This document shows, piece by piece, positions 55,695-62,703 of a DNA stretch of 64,000 nt (the first letter of the stretch is position 1; every line of letters begins with the position of its first letter). The notes below the pieces were generated by a model. The model searched no databases. It was not told where the DNA came from and saw only the letters and a list, made by a program, of their open reading frames with translations. The position numbers and the translations under genes are program-made. Source of the stretch: Acinetobacter sp. ANC 5054 (GTDB lineage: Bacteria; Pseudomonadota; Gammaproteobacteria; Pseudomonadales; Moraxellaceae); the NCBI RefSeq assembly GCF_002135295.1, contig NZ_NEGG01000001.1:62001-126000 (forward strand), written 5' to 3'.

Positions 55695-56723
55695 TTAATA
55701 TACAGTTTTAAATTGAAAAACCCGATCATTATCTAACAAATTACTTTCAAGCAATTTTTGACCTTTACTGGTCACTTGCCACAACATCCGCTGACGGTCA
55801 TCTCGACCATTCGGTACAATCCAATCATTTTGGCGCATCTGACTTTTAATGCTGTGCAATGCACGTATATTCACTTGAGCACGAGCTACAGCATGTGCCC
55901 GCGGCATATCCACGCGTGCATCATCCAAACCTGTTTCATTGAGATATTCGTTCATACGTTTGGAAAAGAATTCTTCTGGGGTTGGATTGACAAAAGTCGA
56001 GCCTAAAATCGACAGTAACTGCGCCCAAGTCATCTTTTTATGTACTTTAAGTTCTTTGAAATTACCATCTTGGTAGGCATGCATGCGATATTCAAAAGCA
56101 AAAACTTCATGCATAGATACTTTCGGTAATGACAAGAAAGGATCGACTTCGCGTTTACCAGATTCAGTTTCGAGTTGGACCAATTTTGCTTTTAAGCGAT
56201 CAATTTCGTCATGTAAGGCTTGCGTGTTTTGTGGTCGTACCCACCCCGTGACAGGATAACGCTCCAACATTTGGGGCATATTCAAACGAACAGCCATTTC
56301 TAGGTCACGTAAAGTGCGATAACTAAAAACTTGATCGACTTCGCTTTGAAGTAATTTACGGAATTCTTTAAATTTTTCTTTAAGTTCAGGCTTACTGTCG
56401 TGTAAAGCAGGATCACGTGAATCTGGATCTTCATGCATAAACACAATCACGGGCTTTTGTTTAGTCACGGCATAAATATATTCAAGGTGCATATAGCCCA
56501 CACCCGAAACCGATTGTTCACCGTAATGACTGCCCAACAAAATCACCACATAATCACAATCGTCAATTTGACGACGTGCGAAAGCAGTACTTAAGGGTGT
56601 GCGTTGCTCAAGGCCCCACGAAAAAAAGCCCATCCCAACCAAAGTCTGAGCCAATATGATCCGTTCTGGCTGCATTTCTGCCCCAGATGTGGAAATGAAT
56701 ACTTGATAACGCTTATCGAGCAT
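55695..56723 (-). CDS. DUF4062-domain protein
   Basis: The 342-residue N-terminal domain begins KRYQVFISTSGAEMQPERIILAQTLVGMGF and contains DDCDYVVILLGSHYGE, the DUF4062 signature with a TIR-like Rossmann layout (residues 5-130). A coiled-coil linker (DEIDRLKAKLVQLETESGK) and a C-terminal helical domain of about 160 residues follow, ending in a winged-helix-like RQRMLWQVTSKGQKLLESN. DUF4062 proteins have been noted in nucleotide-signalling and defence contexts, but this one is surrounded by housekeeping genes. Function unknown. Confidence 0.8.
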   Translation of the reverse strand: MLDKRYQVFISTSGAEMQPERIILAQTLVGMGFFSWGLEQRTPLSTAFARRQIDDCDYVVILLGSHYGEQSVSGVGYMHLEYIYAVTKQKPVIVFMHEDPDSRDPALHDSKPELKEKFKEFRKLLQSEVDQVFSYRTLRDLEMAVRLNMPQMLERYPVTGWVRPQNTQALHDEIDRLKAKLVQLETESGKREVDPFLSLPKVSMHEVFAFEYRMHAYQDGNFKELKVHKKMTWAQLLSILGSTFVNPTPEEFFSKRMNEYLNETGLDDARVDMPRAHAVARAQVNIRALHSIKSQMRQNDWIVPNGRDDRQRMLWQVTSKGQKLLESNLLDNDRVFQFKTVY

Positions 56724-56847
56724 TAGAGATCCTCTTCCCGTTGCATGCTGTGCTCAGTCCTAATAAGTTCCGAAACGCACAACATGACTCCCCCAATAGA
56801 TATAAATTCTTTTATTTAAAATCGTGCAAATGGCTGATTTCAATTTT

Positions 56848-57726
56848 TTAACTTAAGGCCTCAAGGTTGGCAATTTTCCAAGTGATAGTTTCATCTTGAA
56901 TTAATCGCGCAACCACAGGTTTTAAGCTTTCCGCATTATGACCACTGACATAACATTCAATACTCAAGCAATCATCGCGTTTATGCTCAAATAATAACTC
57001 ATTTTTAATCAAAATTCGGGCTGTTTGTCGCGCAACCGCAAATCCAGAGTCAATTAATGTCAGCTTCTGACCAAAAATATACTGAATTGCCGATTTTAGG
57101 AAGGGGTAATGTGTACATCCGAGTACTAAAAAATCTGCGCCTTGATCAACAACTGGCTGTAATATTTCAGTTAATGTCTGCAAACAGGCCGCACTCATCT
57201 GCTCACCGGCTTCCACAAATGGCACCAATTTTAAATTGGTTACGGACAAAACATTTACACCTGCAGGCTCCGCAAAGCGTTGCATGACATCTTTAATCAA
57301 TTTGCCTCGAAAGGTCGCAGGTGTTGCTAGAACGGCAACGGTTTTGCTTTTTGACTGTAATACTGCAGGTTTTAAAGCAGGAACTAGACCAATGATAGGA
57401 AAGTTTTCACCATAATGTTCACGCAAATAATCCAAACTAAATGCTGAAGCGGTGTTACATGCGACCACGGCAATTTTGCAGCCCTGACGATACAACCATT
57501 CAATAGCATGGGCAGTCAGTGCACGAATATCCTGATCTTCTCGTGGACCATAAGGGACATGCGCAGTATCGGCAAAATAGACAATTCGCTCATTGGGTAA
57601 ATATTGGGCAATTTCGAGCGCCACAGACAAGCCGCCAATCCCTGAATCAAATACACCAATCGGCGCATCCGCACCTGCTTTGGGCATGGGTACATTCAGT
57701 GGGTAAATGGGATGAATGGCGGTCAT
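56848..57726 (-). CDS. murI: Glutamate racemase
   Basis: The 292-residue protein has IGVFDSGIGGLSVALEI (first catalytic region), VYFADTAHVPYGPR, the first catalytic cysteine in VVACNTASAFSLDYLR, and the second in LVLGCTHYPFLK. It supplies D-glutamate for peptidoglycan. The N-terminal 20 residues before the domain are not conserved; an internal ATG at about codon 14 may be the true start. Monocistronic between DUF4062 and DUF1285 genes. Confidence 0.93.
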   Translation of the reverse strand: MTAIHPIYPLNVPMPKAGADAPIGVFDSGIGGLSVALEIAQYLPNERIVYFADTAHVPYGPREDQDIRALTAHAIEWLYRQGCKIAVVACNTASAFSLDYLREHYGENFPIIGLVPALKPAVLQSKSKTVAVLATPATFRGKLIKDVMQRFAEPAGVNVLSVTNLKLVPFVEAGEQMSAACLQTLTEILQPVVDQGADFLVLGCTHYPFLKSAIQYIFGQKLTLIDSGFAVARQTARILIKNELLFEHKRDDCLSIECYVSGHNAESLKPVVARLIQDETITWKIANLEALS

Positions 57727-57773
57727 AGGGTCACTTTTGTAGATTCAGAATGACAAGATGGAAAGCTTAAACC

Positions 57774-58334
57774 TTAGGTGCCTAATTTCAAGTGCAAATC
57801 ACCACTTTGTAACACTAAAATCGACTCACCTTGCTCATTTTCAAGCAGCTCGCCCATTTCCACCAAATGATAAAACGCAGCACGTTGAATTACCGCATTA
57901 ATGCCAAAACGGACATGCACATAAGGACGTAATTCTTCCGTACCATCTGCCGCAATATAAGGACGCATAAAGATTGGATGCGCTTCATCGACAATAATGA
58001 CATCTTGTGTACTGGTTTGGAGTTGCAGATAAAATTTGCCGTCAAGTTCAATTCGATCGACTTGATTGACAAATAATGGCTCATCTTCCACCTGTATTTC
58101 AATTTGCTCTACTGGGGTTTTTAAAAAGAATTTTCCATCTTCTTTCCAAAGCACCGTTGAGAACAGATCAATCAGTGCTTGCCGTTTGATCAATTGACCA
58201 TCGTGCCACCATTCTCCGTTGGCTAAAATCTTCAAATCCATTGCCCCACAATGCTTTGGATGCCATTGATCTAATGGAGGGATTGACCTTTTGTGACCGG
58301 ACTGTCCAACTTTTAAGTATTGTGCAATGTTCAT
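57774..58334 (-). CDS. DUF1285 protein
   Basis: The protein has about 186 residues from ATG 58334 (MNIAQYLK). An upstream ATG at 58397 has a good AAGGCGG site and is a real alternative. DUF1285 marks: PPLDQWHPKHCGAMDLKILANGEWWHDGQLIKRQALIDLFSTVL and the C-terminal FGINAVIQRAAFYHLVEMGE. Structures of the family show two-domain beta-rich proteins with no proven activity. Single gene. Confidence 0.82.
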   Translation of the reverse strand: MNIAQYLKVGQSGHKRSIPPLDQWHPKHCGAMDLKILANGEWWHDGQLIKRQALIDLFSTVLWKEDGKFFLKTPVEQIEIQVEDEPLFVNQVDRIELDGKFYLQLQTSTQDVIIVDEAHPIFMRPYIAADGTEELRPYVHVRFGINAVIQRAAFYHLVEMGELLENEQGESILVLQSGDLHLKLGT

Positions 58335-58445
58335 TAAATTTCTATTATCCCTATTAATGACTTTTTTCGTCGGGTTTTCATTCAATCGCTGCTTCATCCG
58401 CCTTAAAAATACCTTAGTGACGGAAAAATAATATGATTCAGCCAA

Positions 58446-58474
58446 TTGGCGAAAACTCGGTTTAAAACTATACT
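58446..58474 (+). promoter_or_regulatory. Promoter of the ETF-QO gene
   Basis: TTGGCG (58446) and TATACT (58469) with 17-base spacing, about 110 bases upstream of the start; the leader shows no clear strong structure. Confidence 0.65.
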
Positions 58475-58591
58475 AGCCCACAATATAAAAGACACGATAG
58501 AAAAATTGTGTCTGGGCATTAAGAACACTCATGGCAGCACCATTTAAATGAGTTAAATGGATGCCACCTTCCGAAATATGAGGAGTCCTAC

Positions 58592-60304
58592 ATGGAACAC
58601 ATCGAACGTGAATCGATGGAGTTTGACGTAGTCATCGTTGGTGCAGGTCCTGCCGGCCTATCTGCTGCGATTAAAATTCGTCAACTTGCAATTGAAAATA
58701 ACCTAAACGATCTGTCCGTTTGTGTCGTGGAAAAGGGCTCCGAAGTGGGTGCGCATATTCTTTCAGGTGCTGTGCTTGAGCCACGCGCAATGAATGAATT
58801 GTTCCCAGACTGGAAAGAACAAGGTGCACCATTAAATGTGCCTGTCACTGAAGATAAAACTTTCTTCTTGTTGTCTGATGAGAAATCACAAGAAGCGCCT
58901 CATTGGATGGTGCCAAAAACCATGCATAACGATGGCAACTATGTGATTTCACTGGGTAACGTCGTTCGCTGGTTAGGTGCAAAAGCTGAAGAGCTTGAAG
59001 TGTCAATCTTCCCAGGCTTTGCTGCTTCTGAAATTCTGTACCATGCAGATGGTTCAGTGAAAGGCATTCAAACAGGTGATATGGGCATCGGTAAAGATGG
59101 CGAACCAACGCACAACTTTACTCCAGGTTATGAACTTCATGCGAAATATACTTTATTTGCTGAAGGCTGCCGTGGTCACCTTGGTAAGCGTTTAATCGCA
59201 CAATACAATCTAGATAAAGATGCCGATCCGCAGCATTACGGTATTGGTATTAAAGAATTGTGGGAAATTGACCCTGCTAAACACAAGCCAGGTCTTGTGA
59301 TGCACGGCGCAGGTTGGCCTTTGGCTGAAACAGGTTCTTCAGGCGGCTGGTGGTTATACCACGCTGAAAACAACCAAGTGACTTTGGGTATGATCGTTGA
59401 CTTGTCATACACCAACCCACACATGTATCCATTTATGGAAATGCAACGTTGGAAAACGCATCCACTGATCAAGCAATATATTGAAGGTGGCAAACGTATT
59501 TCATATGGCGCACGTGCTGTAGTGAAAGGTGGTTTCAACTCTCTGCCTAAATTCACATTCCCGGGTGGTAGCTTAATTGGTGATGACGCTGGTTTCCTAA
59601 ACTTTGCCAAGATCAAAGGCTCTCATACAGCCATGAAATCAGGCATGCTGTGCGGTGAAGCAGTATTTGAAGCGATTGCTGCGGGTGTAGAAAAAGGCGG
59701 TGATTTAGCGATTGCTCGTGTGACTGAAGGTGAAGACTTCTTCGCGAAAGAGTTGACGGCTTATACAGACAAATTTAATAACAGCTGGTTGAAAGAAGAG
59801 TTATATAACTCTCGCAACTTTGGCCCTGCGATGCATAAATTTGGTCAATGGATGGGTGGTGCATTCAACTTTGTCGATCAAAACATCTTTAAAGTTCCAT
59901 TTACACTGCATGATTTACAGCCTGACTTCAGCGCATTGAAAACTGTTGATGCTGCAAACTTCAAGCCGAATTATCCAAAACCAGATGGCAAGTTGACTTT
60001 TGACCGTTTGTCTTCAGTATTCGTATCAAATACAGTGCACGAAGAGAACCAACCTGCGCACTTGAAACTGACAGATGCCTCGATTCCTGTAAACGTAAAC
60101 TTACCAAAATGGGATGAGCCTGCGCAGCGCTACTGCCCTGCTGGTGTTTATGAAATTATGGAAGAAAACGACGGTTCTAAGCGTTTCCAAATTAACGCAG
60201 CGAACTGTGTGCACTGTAAGACCTGTGATATTAAAGATCCGTCTCAAAACATCACTTGGGTAACACCGGAAGGTGGCGGTGGTCCTAATTATCCTAATAT
60301 GTAA
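58592..60304 (+). CDS. Electron-transfer-flavoprotein:ubiquinone oxidoreductase
   Basis: The 570-residue protein has the N-terminal FAD motif VVIVGAGPAGLSAAI, the LSGAVLEPRAMNEL block, GDDAGFLNFAKIKGSHTAMKSG, and the C-terminal [4Fe-4S] cluster with CPAGVYE, NAANCVHCKTCDIKDP. All match ETF-QO of about 560 residues. It takes electrons from reduced ETF (fed by acyl-CoA dehydrogenases such as the AidB-like enzyme and other beta-oxidation enzymes) to the quinone pool at the inner membrane. GAGGAG precedes the start. Confidence 0.95.
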   Translation: MEHIERESMEFDVVIVGAGPAGLSAAIKIRQLAIENNLNDLSVCVVEKGSEVGAHILSGAVLEPRAMNELFPDWKEQGAPLNVPVTEDKTFFLLSDEKSQEAPHWMVPKTMHNDGNYVISLGNVVRWLGAKAEELEVSIFPGFAASEILYHADGSVKGIQTGDMGIGKDGEPTHNFTPGYELHAKYTLFAEGCRGHLGKRLIAQYNLDKDADPQHYGIGIKELWEIDPAKHKPGLVMHGAGWPLAETGSSGGWWLYHAENNQVTLGMIVDLSYTNPHMYPFMEMQRWKTHPLIKQYIEGGKRISYGARAVVKGGFNSLPKFTFPGGSLIGDDAGFLNFAKIKGSHTAMKSGMLCGEAVFEAIAAGVEKGGDLAIARVTEGEDFFAKELTAYTDKFNNSWLKEELYNSRNFGPAMHKFGQWMGGAFNFVDQNIFKVPFTLHDLQPDFSALKTVDAANFKPNYPKPDGKLTFDRLSSVFVSNTVHEENQPAHLKLTDASIPVNVNLPKWDEPAQRYCPAGVYEIMEENDGSKRFQINAANCVHCKTCDIKDPSQNITWVTPEGGGGPNYPNM

Positions 60305-60347
60305 TCTCTTTTGAGATTGAAATAAACCCGCTGAGTGCGGGTTTATT
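60303..60347 (+). terminator. Tandem terminator hairpins after ETF-QO gene
   Basis: First AATCTC-TTTT-GAGATT (60303-60318), then AATAAACCCGC-TGAGT-GCGGGTTTATT (60321-60347). Confidence 0.85.
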
Positions 60348-60483
60348 CTCAGTTAAAATAATTTATTCAAAGTTAGAATTCGTCAAATTTGAATAGTTAA
60401 ATTATAAATATTAGATCTCTTTCATAAATCAAAAAACGATCTACATTTTGCTGATTATCTGTACCAAACAATCTTAAATTATC

Positions 60484-60894
60484 ATGCATAATATGCGGAT
60501 GAAATACATTGATTCAAAGAAGCTTTCTGAAACCCAGTTTAAGCGATACACAGGCATCTCATGGTCAACCCTTTATTTAATGGTTGAGCAATTGCGCAAG
60601 CATATTCTAGTGAAAGGCAGGCCACCCAAATTGAGCATAGAGGATCGGATTCTTCTATGTTTAAGTTATTGGCGTGAATATCGAACTTTGTTTCATGTCG
60701 CAATAAGTTATGGCGTGTCAGAACCCACCGCTTCAAGAATTGTCCGTCATGTGGAGGATTGTCTAATTAAGTCCAATCTATTTAACTTACCGAAAAATTT
60801 ACCTGAAGGTGAAGGTATAGATTGGAATGTAGTGATCGTAGATGCCACAGAGATTCCAATACAAAGGCCTAAAAAAACAGAAAAAAAGCTATAG
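60484..60894 (+). CDS. IS5-family transposase, first (N-terminal) reading frame
   Basis: The 136-residue part has a helix-turn-helix N-terminal region (FKRYTGISWSTLYLMVEQL, later VSEPTASRIVRHVE) and the start of the DDE domain with the first aspartate in VVIVDATEIPIQRP. The frame ends in a lysine-rich stretch just beyond an A7 tract. It continues in the second frame, starting in 60842-61312, after removing one A. It is not a separate gene: the two pieces together make a full-length enzyme. Confidence 0.85.
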   Translation: MHNMRMKYIDSKKLSETQFKRYTGISWSTLYLMVEQLRKHILVKGRPPKLSIEDRILLCLSYWREYRTLFHVAISYGVSEPTASRIVRHVEDCLIKSNLFNLPKNLPEGEGIDWNVVIVDATEIPIQRPKKTEKKL

Positions 60895-61312
60895 TGGCAA
60901 GAAAAAGGCACATACTTTCAAAGTACAGGCCATCATTCATTATAAAACACAGAAAATTCTCAGTTTATGTAGTAGTCGCGGTGCAGTACATGATTTTGAA
61001 CTGTTTAAACGTAACTTAAATCAGATTCCTGTAGAGTCATTTGTTCTTGCAGATAAAGGTTATCAAGGAATTTATATGATTTATCCACATAGCCTATTAC
61101 CGTTAAAAGCAAAAAAACGTTGTAAACTAGATCCTGAGCTAAAAACTTATAATCAAGAAATCAATAAAAGACGAATCGGCATTGAGCATGTATTTGGCAG
61201 CTTAAAAACCTTCAAAATCCTTGCAGAGCGTTATCGAAATAGAGGAAAAAGACTGGGTTTGAGATTCAATTTAATTGCTGGGATCTATAATTTGGAACTG
61301 AGCAAAAAATGA
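60842..61312 (+). CDS. IS5-family transposase, second (C-terminal) reading frame
   Basis: The 156-residue part contains SGKKKAHTFKVQAIIHY, the second catalytic aspartate in FVLADKGYQGIY, and the glutamate in NKRRIGIEHVFGSLK, giving the DDE triad with the first frame. Moving from frame one at the A7 run requires a +1 (or -2) shift. Production of active enzyme therefore needs ribosomal or transcriptional slippage, or else this copy is inactive. There is no independent start signal of note. Confidence 0.85.
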   Translation: MPQRFQYKGLKKQKKSYSGKKKAHTFKVQAIIHYKTQKILSLCSSRGAVHDFELFKRNLNQIPVESFVLADKGYQGIYMIYPHSLLPLKAKKRCKLDPELKTYNQEINKRRIGIEHVFGSLKTFKILAERYRNRGKRLGLRFNLIAGIYNLELSKK

Positions 61313-61402
61313 TTTATGAAAGAGGTCTATTATTTAAATACCAAAAATTCATAATCTAACAATAAATATTCTAATTCTATCTTTTAATCCATAAGAATAT
61401 GC

Positions 61403-61918
61403 TTATTCCAATGCATACTCCTCTGCATTTAATATTTGATTCTTATCGATTTTAAATCGATTTGAAATAATTATTTTTGATTTAGTCATTCCACCAAAAA
61501 CGACTTCACAACTTAAATTTGTTTTTATTCTATTCCTAAAATCTTCAATATTTTTAACACAATGCTCGCTATTAGCATCATCTTCCGGACATATTTTCAA
61601 CAAAAAATCCGATTGAAAAGTATTCGTCTTTCTTTTTTCATCTTTTACTTTTAAATAAGCATAAGGTTTGAACTCATTCAACTTGTCACACTCAATACGT
61701 GCAAAGTCAAATTGTTCTTTTATCAAAACTTCTTTTAATGAAACTGAACTTATTAAATTTCCTATAACTGCTAATGCAGGTTTTTCTTCTGAACCGATAA
61801 TACTGTAGCTTAATTTAAGAGAAGGATTAACAGTAATTTTTCTATCTAAGCTTTGATGATTAGCATTTTGGCAACCCAAAATAAATACAACAAAACCCAA
61901 AATGTATTTTTTTTTCAT
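61403..61918 (-). CDS. Putative T6SS immunity lipoprotein
   Basis: The 171-residue protein has MKKKYILGFVVFILGC, a lipoprotein signal with lipobox ILGC (Cys16), so it would be placed in the periplasm. The rest is a soluble domain rich in beta and charged residues, with CPEDDANSEHC and a later LSCEVVFGG cysteine. I recognise no family. Its ATG overlaps the lipase stop as ATGA, and it is the last gene of vgrG-lipase-lipoprotein. Periplasmic location is what is expected for protection against a phospholipase effector. Role is inferred from context. An IS5 element lies 70 bases beyond its stop. Confidence 0.72.
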   Translation of the reverse strand: MKKKYILGFVVFILGCQNANHQSLDRKITVNPSLKLSYSIIGSEEKPALAVIGNLISSVSLKEVLIKEQFDFARIECDKLNEFKPYAYLKVKDEKRKTNTFQSDFLLKICPEDDANSEHCVKNIEDFRNRIKTNLSCEVVFGGMTKSKIIISNRFKIDKNQILNAEEYALE

Positions 61919-62703
61919 TTTATTTTCTTCAATTGAGTGAACATCATATCTTCAGCAGACTGGCCCATAAATATTTTTTCTTTCATCATTTCCTTAAATT
62001 CAGCATGACTATATTTTGTAGAATAAAAAACATTTGCTCTCTCTCTGGGTTTATCCCTCCACTGCCCTCCTGAATCTGCAACAGCATCGTTACTATCATA
62101 CGACTTTGGCTCGCATGTTATACTTACCCAATAATTACAATTTGGTGAAGGTTCTCTAAAATAGATTCGAGCACTTACTGGAGTTAATGCACTATACGAT
62201 AATAAAGTTCCAACAGGATCAATTGTTATAAGTAAATTAACTTTACATATCTTTTTCTTCCCTAGTTCAGCTGCTAGGCCTGCTGCGTTCCATCCACCTA
62301 AACTATGTCCAATAATATTTACCTGAGTATTCGGGTTTTTTTCTAAGAATTTTTTAATATTGTCAAATGCATCTAATTTTTTCCATCCAGCTTTCATGCC
62401 AGTATATGCTTCCTCATACCCGTAATATTCAATCGTCGCATTTTTAAATTTCTTCTTTTGTGATAAATCAAACTCATCAAAATATTCACCAACAAATCTA
62501 TTAGGTCCTAAGCCTCTACCTCCTATATTAATAGGCAGATCGTTAGGAGCAAAAGAGTATTTATCAGATGCTCCACCAATAAATGCGGTATAACTATGTG
62601 TATATACCACCAGCTGAACAGGAACTACAGGTGGTGTAGGGTTAACATTTCCCATAGTTGCCCTAACTAAGTCAGCATAGGCTTGTTCTTCTAATCCCAT
62701 CAT
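61915..62703 (-). CDS. Putative T6SS lipase effector (alpha/beta hydrolase)
   Basis: The 262-residue protein has the lipase nucleophile elbow NIIGHSLGGWNAAGLAAEL (Ser in G-H-S-L-G, about residue 134), an acid candidate in LITIDPVGTLL, and a histidine in YSHAEF towards the C-terminus: a Ser-Asp-His triad in proper order. There is no signal peptide, as expected for a protein carried by the T6SS. It is much smaller than DUF2235-type Tle1 enzymes and does not look like the HKD (Tle5) class. The ATG overlaps the vgrG stop and its own stop overlaps the lipoprotein start. It would attack membrane lipids in the periplasm of target cells. Confidence 0.75.
   Translation of the reverse strand: MMGLEEQAYADLVRATMGNVNPTPPVVPVQLVVYTHSYTAFIGGASDKYSFAPNDLPINIGGRGLGPNRFVGEYFDEFDLSQKKKFKNATIEYYGYEEAYTGMKAGWKKLDAFDNIKKFLEKNPNTQVNIIGHSLGGWNAAGLAAELGKKKICKVNLLITIDPVGTLLSYSALTPVSARIYFREPSPNCNYWVSITCEPKSYDSNDAVADSGGQWRDKPRERANVFYSTKYSHAEFKEMMKEKIFMGQSAEDMMFTQLKKIK

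Larger units (their letters stand above)
60413..61332 (+). mobile_element. IS5-family insertion sequence
   Basis: About 920 bases. Terminal inverted repeats AGATCTCTTTCATAAATCA (left, 60413) and, on the reverse strand, AGACCTCTTTCATAAATCA (right) differ at one of 19 positions. A 3-base ATT flanks both ends and is the likely target duplication, matching the ANT type I recall for the ISL2 group. It carries a two-frame transposase. It lies between the ETF-QO terminator and the T6SS immunity gene. Confidence 0.85.

Noticed and set aside
60842-61312. Second IS frame as an independent gene
   Set aside because: It lacks its own DDE first aspartate and start signal; it is the continuation of the first frame.
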